Assembly: GCA_009192285.1 (NCBI GenBank)
Contig: WBVU01000004.1
Span: 124,001-188,000, forward strand
Direction: 5' to 3'
DNA length: 64,000 nt
Origin: Morchella semilibera
Lineage: Eukaryota; Ascomycota; Pezizomycetes; Pezizales; Morchellaceae
Part shown: positions 47,201 to 58,295 of the stretch, piece by piece
Numbering within the stretch: the first letter of the stretch is position 1
Layout of the letters: each line of letters opens with the position of its first letter
The notes under the pieces: generated by a model
The model's database searches: none
Seen by the model: only the letters and a program-made list of their open reading frames with translations
What the model was told of the DNA's origin: nothing
Translations under genes and position numbers: made by a program

Positions 47201-48317
47201 TCCAACCAGCAAACCAACTGGGCCTTCAGTACGCATGAAGGCCGACCCCCGTTTCGCGATTAAGAGCAGTTCACCTCTGTAATAGCGATCCAGAGACGGC
47301 AGACCCCGTTTTCGATTAAGAAAAGTTCACCCGCTTTGAGCCTAGTTTCGAATATTGCTATGCCGTATCCTCTCAAGGTGAACTAGTTGGTCATGAAGAA
47401 GGCCCCGGCGGGTGCATCAGGCTGACCGGCCTCCCTCCCCGGGCAACGGGGGTCGTAGATTGTTCCATCTCTAGATTCTATGTTGCAGGAGGTGTCTTAC
47501 GTCAAGACCACTCCTAAAACAACTTTACCGCAGCAGTACATCTACCCTACAAGAGATTTGCGGATAGGCATCTATGTAGACGTTTCACTGTTAGCACCTA
47601 TGCTCCTCATACATACACAAAACACAACTCACATGAAGTATGAGAACCATCGATAGATATTGGTTGCTGCCCCCACGGCCAGGCAGCAGCTGAATCAAAT
47701 CAAGCCCCTAGACGACTGGAGCACGAAGGCAGAGGTACACGGAGAGTAAAGGAGCAATGGAGAGAGCAAAGGCCATTCCACCGTATTTATCAAGCCCTGC
47801 GTACGTTACGTATACGTGTGCAAAAGGATATGTTATATGTGTCCGTACGTAACTGCGTCTAGAATATCCCTGTAGCAGATTGGGGTCCGGCACTGCTACT
47901 CTCTTTACGGATACTCCTGTGGTCGGTCATGGTATATCACTCGGGGAGTCATCTGCCGGGAGGATGTTGTTTGTTGTTTATCTATACTTCGTCAGGAGGG
48001 ATATGGTGGGGTCACTACTGTACATGTACATAGGCACAAGGTACATGTATGTATGTATGTATGTACTGCCCAAGACCGATTCTTCAGATATCTAGATCTG
48101 TCTTGACAGGGGAATTACAACAACTAAATCAATCTATGACTCTCTGTCGGATCGATGCCCTGATTTATCCTTTGACACCTGACTCGGTCCATCCCATATA
48201 AAACACACGCGAAACAGTCTGGGTATTGATGATAATTTAAAATACACTCCTATATAAAAAAAAACAGCCAAAATAAAAAAAACAAAAGAAAAACGCACTA
48301 TCTAAACACCCCCCCCC
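44279..48317. other. gene-free interval, 4 kb
   Basis: No supported gene. Features seen: homopolymer T at 44728-44742, a G run at 44988-45000, a diverged direct repeat at 47245-47276 and 47296-47331 (shared CGATTAAGA then AGTTCACC), a bipartite motif at 47927, TACATGTA near 46302, 48020 and 48041, and a short GTAT repeat at 48048-48063. Confidence 0.5.
47927..47943 (+). promoter_or_regulatory. bipartite motif (TCATG-N5-TCACTCG)
   Basis: TCATG GTATA TCACTCG, a full match. Confidence 0.55.
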
Positions 48318-50811
48318 CTACATCTTCGCCTTCACGCCCCCGCCCCCCTTCGTCCACCACGCCACCACCGCGCGCCTAACACTCTCCACACTCGCCACAT
48401 CATCGATCGTAGCGGGGATCTCGACGCTGCCATCCCCGCCCGCCACCACCCCCTCAAGCACCTCCCTCATCACCCTCCGCAGCGTCTTCCCGCTCCTCGT
48501 CCTCGGCACCTTCGTCAGCACCACCAACCCGCCCAGCACCGCAATCGGCCCAATCTCCTTCCTCACCAGCGCATTCACCTCCTTCAGCAGCACGCCCTCG
48601 TCCACGCCCTGCTCCAGCGACGCCTCGAGCACAACGAACCCGAAGGGCACGTGCCCCTTGAGTCTGTCCGGACACGGGACGACGTAGGCCTCCTCGACGC
48701 CGGCATGCCCGAGCACGACGCCCTCCATTGCGCCGGTCGAGAAGCGGTGCGCAGCAACGTTGATGACGTCGTCGGTGCGACTCATGACGTTCAGGAACCC
48801 GTCTGCGTCGAGGTACCCCGCGTCGCCCGTGTCGAGCACGTCCTTGCCGAAGCGCTTCTTGTACGCCTTGTCGTACAGCGCCATGTCAGGGTCCGCCCAG
48901 AGGCCGCGGAACCCCGTTGGCGCGAGCGGCAGCCCGAGAACGATGTTGCCCATCTTGCCCGGCTCGGCGATGCGCTGCCCCGAGTCGTCCACGATGCGGA
49001 TGTCCCAGCCGGGGAGCGGCCGGCCGGCGGAGCCCGGCTTGATGCGCGGTCGCGGGGAGAGGCCCAGGCAGACGCCCGTCATGGGAGAGCCGGACTCGCT
49101 GCTCCACCAGTTGTCGACGATGGTGCCGGCGCCGTCGTACCCGCCCCAGAGGCGCTTCTGGAAGATGTCTACGATCCCCGCCTCGCTGCGCTCGCCGGCC
49201 AGGAAGAGGGCTTTCAAGGAGGATAGGTCGTGTTCCGCGATGCCCTTGAGCTCCGGGTCGTTGTGGTGGATTGCGCGGAGTGCGGTTGGCGCCGTGGAGA
49301 GGATGTCGACCTTGTACTCCTCTACGATGCGCCAGAAGGTTGAAGCGTCGGGGGTGCCGATGGGCTTGCCCTCAAAGAGGACGCTGGTGGCACCGATGAG
49401 GAGCGGTGAGTAGTGGATGTACGAGTGGCCGACGACCCACCCGAGGTCGGAGGCGCAGAAGATTGTCGAGTTGGGCTTGAGGTTGAAGAGGGTTGTGGCC
49501 GTGTACTGAAGGCCGACGAGATGCCCGCCGAGGGTTCGGATTACGCCCTTTGGCTTGCCCGTTGTTCCTAGAAATACCATGTCAGTCTTTATACGCATGT
49601 AGATTATAAACAGCAATGAATAGACGGATGGTACTGACCACTAGTATAAATGATATACTGCGGGTCCTCACTTGGAAACGCCTCCCCAACCTCCACCCAC
49701 CCGCCTCCCCCGGGGATCTTTACCCTGTTGACGGCGCCACCACCACTCCCCGCGCTCTCAACCCTCCCCACGCCAGCCATGCCCCTCCGGACCCTCTCGG
49801 ACCTCACCAACTTGTTCCACCCGAGCTCCCCGCGGCCCTTGTCCAGCGCCTGATACATCTCCTCCCGCTGCCACAGTATCGTGTTCTGGGGCTTATGCGT
49901 GCTCATGTCCAGCGCCTCCCTCACCTGCTCCCTGCGTTAACTCGGCCTTAATGGTAGAACATGCATGGGTTATGGCATATATACCAGGGGGAGGTATGGG
50001 ATGACCCGTCTCTTCCCGCCCGCGCCGCCCTCGATGCCGCACGAGGCCGTGAGCACAAGCTTGGGCTCTGCTGAGTCGATGCGCTTGCTGCACTCGGCGG
50101 GGGCAAAGCCGCCAAATACGACGCAGTGCACGGCGCCTAGATGCGTTATTGCAAGAAGGGCGATCTGGCACTCGGGGATCATTGGCACTGCGGATGGCGG
50201 GCGTTAGCATTTTGGGAGATAAGTAGATGGATAGTAAGCCAGGCCAAAGTAGTGATTAGAGAAATAAGAAAGAAGTAGAAATATAGAAAATAAAATTGCA
50301 AGAAAAAATCTATGGTATCCAACGAAGTATAAATAAACAAACAATACGGTATCCAAGTGCCCCCCCAAAAAAGCGCCCAACAATCATTGACCCCACCCCA
50401 CGCCCACCCCCACCCCCCAAAAAACCTAAAACAAAAAGGGACAAAAAGAAACATACTATACACCAACACCCTATCCCCCCTACGCACGCCGCGCTGTCTG
50501 AGCACCTCCGCAAACACCTCGACCTCCTCCTGCAGCTCGCGGTACGAGACGCGGCGCTTGACCCCCGTGACGGGCGAGTCCCAGAGGATGGCGGCGCGGC
50601 CGCCATTGCCCGCAAGCACGTGGCGCGTGACGAGGTTGTATGTTGCTGAGATCTTGCCGGCGGGGAACCAGGTCCACGACGACGACGGCGGGTGCAGGGC
50701 CAGCGGGGCGCGGTACGGCGTCTCCCAGTCCAGGGCGCGCGCGTGGGCGTCCCAGAAGGTGGCTGGGTCGGCGAGGGACTGTGTGTGGGCGTTGGATTGC
50801 GGGTCGGGCAT
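48318..50811 (-). CDS. Acyl-CoA synthetase, propionyl-CoA synthetase (ACSS3/PrpE) type
   Basis: Exons in gene order 50811-50457, 50187-49985, 49924-49639 and 49567-48318; 697 residues, intact. The first intron is long (269 nt). ANL-superfamily motifs appear in order: P-loop YTSG-TTGKPKG across the exon 3/4 junction, adenylate-binding DNWWSSESG, DTGDAGYLD, and the C-terminal RTRSGKTLRR with the adenylation lysine. SDLGWVVGHSYI and the N-terminal acetyl-CoA-synthetase-like region point to the short-chain (acetyl/propionyl) branch, closest in style to ACSS3/PrpE. Reaction: short-chain acid + ATP + CoA to acyl-CoA + AMP + PPi, feeding propionate into the methylcitrate pathway. No peroxisomal SKL-type tail (ends KAKM) and no clear mitochondrial presequence. 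Codon use is strongly G/C-ending compared with the genes on the left side of the window. Confidence 0.92.
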
Positions 50812-50865
50812 CTTGGGTGTGGTTTGGTGAGTGGTGAGTGGTGGTCAGTGGGCGGTGGGGGGTGT

Positions 50866-50873
50866 CTTTTATA
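50866..50873 (-). promoter_or_regulatory. TATA box of acyl-CoA synthetase gene
   Basis: TATAAAAG on the minus strand, 55 bp upstream of the ATG at 50811. Confidence 0.55.
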
Positions 50874-52155
50874 AGTAGATTGCTCTGATATGTAGCTAGC
50901 TGGTAGCTAGCTGTAATCCAAATCCAAATCCAAATCCTCAATGGCAGATCAAGCTCTGTCCGGACGTACGGGAGACAGGCCCTCGGGCTCGGTAATATCG
51001 CGGGGGGGTGGAAACCCGAGGTTGTGGGGAAAGATGGAAAGATGGAGATGGAGAGACGGAGGAGAGGGACGTCATCTGGGTTGTGTAGGGAAGGGATCTG
51101 CTGCTGTGGGGGGTATCTATCAGAGTATCAGTTATTCTGGGGAGTAGATCAAGTGCCACAGCTTGATACCCCATGCTACCAAGAACAGCTATATAGAGTA
51201 CACCATAGCCCGAGACCTACACAGCTCAGTCCAAGTACTTGGATACCTGTGTAGAGACTTACTGCTACAACAGGTCCCAGAGTATCTACTCTAGATGATA
51301 CCCACTGCAGCGTATCTATCTACATCCATCTATCGAGCAGGCAGACCACAGAAGCAGACACTCATATAGCCTGATGTGATACATGTAGCCTCACCACATA
51401 TTCTGTGAGTGTAGTAAAGTACAAGTACCTACAATACTTACATACCCAGCCCGGGCGAGAGGATGGCTAACAAACCCCCACCCACCACACCCCAGACCCG
51501 TGACACCCAGATACAAACACACAACATCGCGCATGCTCACAGTCAATCACTCGACTGAAACAAAACAAAACAATTATAGCAGAGCGAGCTGCTGATGTAA
51601 CCGGGGCCCTGCTAGCTCCTACAATATCAAGTCCATGCCCCACGCTCATCTCACGTAGCTCACCCGCCGGTACTGCTGATGCTGGGACTAAAGTACTACT
51701 CTAGAACGTCACATGCAGAGACTGGGTATGTAGCTATGTAGGTGGCATGGCATGAATGACCAAGGGATATTAATTACCAAAAAAAAAAATACTCCAGATA
51801 CAAGCAGTACAATAATGGGTGACTACTACTATTCGAATCCAAAATAATATTCCTTTTTTTTTCTCTCCTCTCCCACCAAAGTTCAGAACTGTGAAATGAA
51901 ATACCCGACCAATGAAAATCGTAGAAAGTATGCGCAAAAAGATCCGTTTCACGCGTAAAATAAAAATAGATTGAAGAGAAAAAGTATATTTCTGGGTACT
52001 TTTCTTTTTCCCTTCTTGCCAAACTAACACTAACAACATCTATCCAAACCCTCCCCCCTCCCCCTCCTCTCCTCCTACCCTCAATCGTCCAAATATCCCC
52101 CCCCCCCCTACAGCAGAATTTGTCATTCTGCCCTTCAGAAATATCAACTCCACAC
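50874..52155. other. intergenic interval
   Basis: No supported gene. One bipartite motif (51537-51553) and TACATGTA near 51382. A CT/C-rich stretch at about 52040-52110 directly follows the TMEM33 stop codon. Confidence 0.5.
51537..51553 (+). promoter_or_regulatory. bipartite motif (TCACA-N5-TCACTCG)
   Basis: TCACA GTCAA TCACTCG, a full match. Confidence 0.55.
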
Positions 52156-53220
52156 TTACTGCGTCTTTCTGGCAGCACCATTTGTGGCAGGGGTACCTGA
52201 AATGAACCTGCTCAAGTCTGAAACCTCACCAAAGCTCTTGACACCGGTCTTGATGATTCCCCAAGCAGATCTCGCGCCCTCGGGAATGTTGGCATCTGCC
52301 GTGATAGCATCACCTCTCCTCTCAAGTCCCTTGACGGCGTCCTGGACAAAGTGGCTCTGAGCGAAACGCACGCGAAGGAAAGCGGTGTAGATGGCAAGGA
52401 GGACCCATGAGTTCTTGAAGATGATGGCGCCAGAAAAGATACGGAGCCACAGGAAGATCTCGAGGTTGGCAACAAGGTGCATGGAGTAGTCGTAGTTGTT
52501 CTTGACAAACTTTGCGATAGCCTCGGAAATGGCTGGAGTGGATGCCTTAGCACCGGCGGGTGATGCAGGTGTAGGAATGATAACCGGGATAAGATTCGTT
52601 CGGAGGTAGGTCAAGAAGTGGAAGGTGCTGTAAACAGCGAATGGGAGAAGCGCGTAAAAGATTGCCTTGGAGTAGAGCCATACAAGAGCCATGACTAAAA
52701 TTTGGCCAAGTCAGCAATTTAATAAAAAACGAAAATTTTCATCAAACGATTTTACCCTAAAAAAGAAAAAAGAAAAAGAATCCTCTTTCATTTTATGGAG
52801 GGGCAAATGACGGGAAACTGAGAAACTTACACAAATATTGCACATTCTCATCAGAGAGGATCTGAATCACACCCTGCTGGCCAGTTGGGAGAGTACCAGT
52901 CCTCATTCTTGTCCGGTAAGCCTTGTATACGACGATACCGTAGGTAACGGCCGCCGACAAGAATCCGATACGGTATGCAACAGAGGCACCCGTTGTACCC
53001 GTTGAGAACTTGAGTGCGGCGACCGCATAACGGAATGTTGTCAAGAGTAGCGTGAAATGACTGATCCCGTCCTCGAGTCAGCGTAAGAAGAAAACGGACA
53101 CCCAAAGTAAAAAAAAAAAAAAAAAACCACTCACCCAACAAACCAGCCAAACTGGAGTGTTTGTGCAAGCGCCATCAGGCGTTGCGGAAGAGGTTCAGAA
53201 GCAACAGCGGGTGGTGCCAT
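52156..53220 (-). CDS. TMEM33/Pom33 family membrane protein
   Basis: Exons in gene order 53220-53135, 53060-52831 and 52694-52156; 284 residues. Intron 1 (74 nt) contains an 18-nt A run on the plus strand. Several hydrophobic segments (FGWFVGHFTLLLTTFRYAVAAL, IGFLSAAVTYGIVVY, IFYALLPFAVYSTFHFLTYL and EIFLWLRIFSGAIIF) alternate with polar parts. The order and length fit fungal Pom33/TMEM33 proteins, which sit in the ER and nuclear envelope and help nuclear pore assembly and ER shaping. The C-terminal ~70 residues are polar and amphipathic, as in Pom33 membrane-binding tails. The stop TAA overlaps a GTAAGT, but no convincing downstream exon follows. Confidence 0.88.
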
Positions 53221-54270
53221 TGTTTCTAGATTTAGACAATGTTTACTTTGAGGGTATTCGTGAGCTTAATTCTATGAAGAATACGATGATGGTGATGGTG
53301 ATGGTGATGATGGTCTGTTTGTTGGTCTGCTATTATCACTTGTAGTAGCTCTGTTGAAGAGTAGAAAAGATGATGGGGAAGTGATGGATAAGAAGGGGAG
53401 GACGAGGGAAGAAAAAAAAGAGGGAAGGAAGGAGGTTTGAAGAGGGCTGGGAAATCCGGAAAGGGATGTCGTCACACTGATCAGCCGAGATAGAAACTTC
53501 ACACTTGGACAGCACCCTTGGGAAGGGGAACGAATTAGCTAAATCTGTTCCCACGCGAGCAACTCAGCAGGGCAATTTCAATCGATATATAAACTGATAT
53601 CTTGGTATCAACATTATGAGTCTACTCTACGTACAGACACGAATTCATCCATGCCCTTCAATACAATAGGTCCCCCCCCACCAAAGTTTTTTTTCCTTCC
53701 TCTCTCTCTCTCTTTCTCTCTCTCTGCTTCCCGTTTGGCTGGAAGAGAAAAGAATTACAAAGAAGCCACGGTGACGTTTCCTCCCCTCCAACCAGGAACA
53801 GACCTCTTTTCCAGCCACATGCGGCCTAGTTTGCGGGGCCTTACAAGGTGCAGAGGCGCCTCGAAAGGCTGTAGGGTTGCTCCCTCGCTACGTACCCACC
53901 CATCCGTTGGTACATACAGTACTAAAAATAATCCCCTTAGTGAGTGACCTTTATCTAATCTACAGATAAGGGGACAACATCCTTCCTCTACATCCATTTC
54001 TCAGGCAGTATCGACAGTATCGTGAATATCGTGAAACGCCGCAAAGTTATATCCTTCCCCGAGGGTTTCATTCGCGTAATCTTTGAGCTTCAAAAAGTCA
54101 ATACCACGTCGGTACCTACAAGTACATGTATGTAACCCCTCTAATTGCTACAGGGTGTCTACATGTATGTACCTACCTACATCTAAGTGTGTCAACGGTG
54201 CCAAGTGGCTTCCTTCTCGACGACCAAAAAAAAAAAAAAAAACCTATTTATCCCGGGATATATAAAAGTC

Positions 54271-54292
54271 CTCTCTCTCTCTCTCTCTCTCT
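54271..54292. repeat. (CT)n microsatellite
   Basis: Eleven CT dinucleotides. A second CT-rich tract is at 53700-53727. Confidence 0.85.
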
Positions 54293-54297
54293 TGGCA

Positions 54298-54314
54298 TCA
54301 CTCTGGATCACTCG
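54298..54314 (+). promoter_or_regulatory. bipartite motif variant (TCACT-N5-TCACTCG)
   Basis: TCACT CTGGA TCACTCG. The fifth base is T rather than R. Confidence 0.5.
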
Positions 54315-54581
54315 CTGTCATGTTTGCATCCACATCCAGGCCCCCAACAACGCGTCAGCACCAGTAACGGGAAAGGAAGGGGAAGGGAAAAGAAAGGAAT
54401 GCAGCTTTTACCTGCATACACTTTTTTTTCTTGATGATAGGTGTCCTCTACTTCTACCTTTTTAACCCTACCCTACCCTACCAATCGATGTGCATGCAGC
54501 CTTTTGTCTCAGAGCACTGTGTTTGGTGGGGTGTGCGTGTGGTAGGTGCATCGCCTCTGTGGCGGTTGGCATGTGCTTTGG

Positions 54582-54598
54582 TCATGAGCAGTCACTCG
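54582..54598 (+). promoter_or_regulatory. bipartite motif (TCATG-N5-TCACTCG)
   Basis: TCATG AGCAG TCACTCG, a full match. Confidence 0.55.
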
Positions 54599-55084
54599 CG
54601 TGCAGAGGGCGAGGGGTACGTGATTTCGCGTATCTTGTCCTACTTATATAGTACTTACTTAACCTATTTGGCTGGAACCATGAGACCAGGTGTGAGCTCT
54701 TTGATAAAGTATTAACACCACAATGTCTATAGAGAAGATCCGTATTGGAACCTGCACAACCAAAAAAAAAAATAGCCCAAATTGTACTTCCCCTGCATCC
54801 GTTAGAGCATCGTGGGGCTGGTACAGGACAGTGGGCATAAGTAAATACTTAAGTGTAAATCGGGGAATATTCACCAACAGGTTTTGATGCCAAGATTCCG
54901 TACGACAGCTTCGAAGCTTCTCTCGCTTATCTACTAAACTAGCCTCCTTTCCCTTCTTCCCCTTCCCCTCCCCCGCAAAAAGAGCCTCCACGCCCTACCC
55001 CGCACTTTTCTAGTCCCTGAACGTATCGGCCGTTGGGTTTGTTTCCCTTTTTCCGAGGACTGCTTTTGCGGGTTTTGGGTATCT

Positions 55085-55101
55085 CGAGTGAGAGCCTGTG
55101 A
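55085..55101 (-). promoter_or_regulatory. bipartite motif (TCACA-N5-TCACTCG)
   Basis: Minus strand: TCACA GGCTC TCACTCG, a full match. Confidence 0.55.
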
Positions 55102-55375
55102 AAGAGCTGCTTGCACTCATCCACTGGATGACTTTTCTAGCAGGTGTTGAGGCTTGATTGATGCAACTAGATATCTATCGGCTACGTCATTCTCTGTGTA
55201 AGTACAGGTACATGCCAGTTAGGGGTTGATCCTCACCGGGGTAAGGTAAGCACTTACTCCAATATCGATAGGTTGACCCTCCCGTAGGGTATTCTACTTA
55301 TATTATACTTGACCATCGACGGGACCATTTGATCCGAGGGAAATATTGTGTGGTGGTTTTGCTGGCAGAGACTAT

Positions 55376-55392
55376 CGAGTGATAATCCATGG
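55376..55392 (-). promoter_or_regulatory. bipartite motif (CCATG-N5-TCACTCG)
   Basis: Minus strand: CCATG GATTA TCACTCG. One left-half mismatch (C for T). Confidence 0.5.
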
Positions 55393-55668
55393 CAGGATCT
55401 TGCAACGGCTCTCCCTTCTTTCCCGGGTGGTATGTCAAATAATCATATGTATGGTTTGGCACCCTGTCTTGTAATTGTTTGATGCTTCTATTCTTGGGTT
55501 CTCTTCTCTATAATACGCTTGGCATCTATTTCTAACAAAAAAAAATAGTAATTATCGGTCGAGTCCTTCACTAAATATTACCAGGGACTATATACGAACT
55601 ATCACAGGACTTGGTCCACTCTACATACAAATAAAAAAGAAGTATATAAAATAAAAGAAACTCTCTAC

Positions 55669-57545
55669 CTAAACCTCCACCCCCACCGTCCTCTCCCTCT
55701 CCCTCTCAGCTAGGTCCTGTGCCGTAGGAAACCTCGTATTCCTCCTCAACCACCTCCCATACCTATAAAACAACCAGGGAATGGGCATAAACGCCACCGC
55801 AATAAACCCTACCCACGACCAGTGTCAGCTCCCTTCTTCACCTACACAGAAAAAGATGGAATCAAACTCACCCAATAAGCTCCCTGCCCACTCCGGCGTC
55901 ATGGCTCTATACATAGTCGGGCCAAACAGCGGGAACGCCATGGAGAAGACGCTCCTCATGATGGTGTTCGCCGCGATCACGCTGGCCGAGTACTCGAGGT
56001 AGCACTCGGCCAGGAAGCTGATCTGGCTGATGAACAGCACGACCATGCTCCATCCGAACGGCACGCCCGACAGCACGGGGACGATCCAGTGCACGCCGTT
56101 GCGGCCGCCGCTCCACGCGAACCAGAAGATGCTGGCGGGGACGACGACGGCCGCGGCGATGGCGACCGGCAGACGCCCCTCCGGGTAGGTGTGTCGCGCC
56201 CCTTTGAGGCGGATGTAGATCACGTTAGAGAGCGCGCCGGTGGGGAAGGAGAGGACGACACCGAGGCCGATGCCGAGAAAGCAGAGGCCTGAGAAGCCGG
56301 GGGTGAAGTGGTAGCGGCCTTGGAAGATGAGCGGGTAGGCGCCGAAGTAGAGATAGCTGCACCCGCTGCGTTAGCCCCGAAACATTTTGACAAAGCCCGA
56401 GAGGGAGAGAAGGGGGTGAACGAACAGGATCCCAAAGAGGAAGCTGATATACACGGATACGAGTATAACCACCGGCTCAAACACCAGCATCTTCAGCGGG
56501 CGCAAGATGGCGCGCCTGAAGACCTGTCCCTGCGCCTTTCGGGCGCCGGCGGGGAGCGGCCGGCCCAGCGCCACCGCTTTCGCCTCGAGCAGCGTGGCGG
56601 CGTACGTCTCTGGCAGCCAGAGCAGGTTCGGCGCGAGCACCCCAGACAGGATCAGCTGCACCCAGAAGCTCCAGCGCCAGGGCGCGGCGCCGGTGATGTG
56701 TTCTGCGATGAAGCCGCCGACGATTGGGCCGGCCACGGGGCCGAGGAAGGCGGTCATGGTGAAGAGGCCAAGGGGGGGGCCGAGTTCGTTTGCTACACAC
56801 CACACCCACAAATCACATCAGCAGGAGGGTCTTCCGAGTACCGTAATACAGGGAGATATGTACGCAGCCAGATGTCGGACATTGTCCCGCCGGCGACGGT
56901 CAGCGAGGGCGAGCCGAACATGCCGACGAAGAAGCGGCAGATGAGGAGGGTCTCGGTATTACGGGCGGTGGCGCAGCCAATCTGGAAGACGCAGAATAGA
57001 AGCCAGGTGGGAATGTAGACTATTCGGCGGCCGTAGACCTCGCTCATGGGTGCGAAGAAGAGGGGGCCCATGGAGAAGCCGAGGACGTAGCTGTGATGCT
57101 GTGTCAGATGGTAATGATCGATATGGCAATATTGGGGTTTTACTTACAAGCTGAGTCCTAGTGTCGCGACTACGGTCGAGATGTTGAAGGAGCGGGATAT
57201 GGAGCTGATGCCGGGAGTGAATATCGATGCCCCGATAGAGACCGCAAAGTTCATGAGACAGAATACCGCCGTGATCAACCATCCTATAGAATATCGTCAA
57301 TTAGCCAGAGCTATAGTCAAGAAATATATATATATATATATGGCATTCCAGTAGTAATACAAACTTTTCTTGGTAGTCCAGTTGTAAGGGCTTTCGTTGC
57401 CGACAAGAGATATGCTCGAGCTCTCCGGCGGCGTCGGCGGCGATACATCACCACCACCACGGTCATCATCATTACTATCACCTCCACCCCCGAACTTAAG
57501 CTTCTCGATGTCTGCAGCTGACACAACCGATGATTCCGACGACAT
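55669..57545 (-). CDS. MFS transporter, DHA1-type drug/polyamine exporter family
   Basis: Exons in gene order 57545-57365, 57283-57148, 57090-56864, 56792-56426, 56356-55872 and 55808-55669; 511 residues, intact. An acidic Ser/Gly-rich N-terminal tail precedes TM1 (RWLITAVFCLMNFAVSIGAS). Family signatures: the loop 2-3 motif GPLFFAPMSEVYGRR, motif C-like ALFTMTAFLGPVAGPIVGGFIAE after TMSDIW, and PETYAATLLEAKA before the central loop. Twelve TM segments are expected for the H+-antiport DHA1 group that exports drugs, polyamines or toxins across the plasma membrane. The substrate is unknown. The gene is divergent from the PLP enzyme at 58296, with about 750 bp between the starts. Small introns (57-81 nt); intron 4 uses a GTTCGT donor. 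Confidence 0.9.
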
Positions 57546-58222
57546 TGCTTATGCTTAGTATGTTGTTTAGTCTACTTTTAATTCCGTAACCATTGTGGCC
57601 ATATATTTATATATTTATGTATTTACAAAAAAACTCACAATATCTACTTTTACTGTGCCCATTCAGCAAAAAAATGGACAACGGCGGCCATATAGGCAAC
57701 ATATTCATCCGGGCTCGTCTGTCCGGCGAGACATTGACCCGGGGCGTTGGAATTTGGCGAGGTTTTGATGCCTGACGGGGGAACGGGCTCGCTTGTTGTG
57801 TGTCGACTACACTCCACGTATGATGTATGTCCCTCTCTCCCTCTCTCTCTCTCTCCACTCCACTCTACTCTCTCTCTACCCTGATTGCATGTACTTACGC
57901 CTTATCAACACCATCAGGAAAAGCTTGTGAACCCCCGAGGTACTTGTTATCAATATTAATCATACCGACCCTTCGCCAAATGATACGGTAAACAGCTAGT
58001 TGGACCTCCTCCTCCTCCTCCTCCCCTGTCCGATAGTAAATACGACTGTGCTAACTCGGTGAGGTAGGTACCTACAGTAGTATACATCTATACATCTATA
58101 TATATTTGTATCCGTATCGTGTCGTAAATTACCAATTGTCAGGCCAGATCTGGATTGATACCAGGAGAAGAGTAGAAGAGTCACCAGAGGAAGTGTGACT
58201 GTTCTGCACCCCCTCCCCGCAG
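57546..58222. other. divergent promoter region
   Basis: Shared upstream region of the MFS and PLP-enzyme genes. It holds a CT microsatellite (57832-57860) and a CTC-triplet tract at about 58006-58023. A (TA)n run (57325-57342) lies inside the first MFS intron nearby. Confidence 0.55.
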
Positions 58223-58230
58223 TATAAAAA
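58223..58230 (+). promoter_or_regulatory. TATA box of PLP-enzyme gene
   Basis: TATAAAAA, 73 bp upstream of the ATG at 58296, preceded by a C-rich stretch. Confidence 0.6.
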
Positions 58231-58295
58231 CCCCTGTAACCATAATAATAATATACCTACGAATACATACAATTGAAGGAAAGCACAGAGAGAGT

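Larger units (their letters stand above)
53221..55668. other. intergenic interval with four motif sites and microsatellites
   Basis: No supported gene. CT microsatellites at 53700-53727 and 54271-54292, poly-A at 54227-54242, and a short CCCTA run at 54467-54482. Four bipartite motifs lie within 1.1 kb (54298, 54582, 55085 and 55376). Confidence 0.55.

Noticed and set aside
46893-47282. 129-codon Pro-rich frame
   Set aside because: No domain, atypical composition, overlaps a diverged direct repeat.
52156-52164. GTAAGT overlapping the TMEM33 stop as a possible last intron
   Set aside because: The only candidate acceptor leads into a G-run reading frame with no protein-like sequence; the TAA stop is kept.
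54464-54484. Short CCCTA tandem resembling telomere repeat
   Set aside because: Only about three CCCTA units, not the TTAGGG hexamer register; probably chance.
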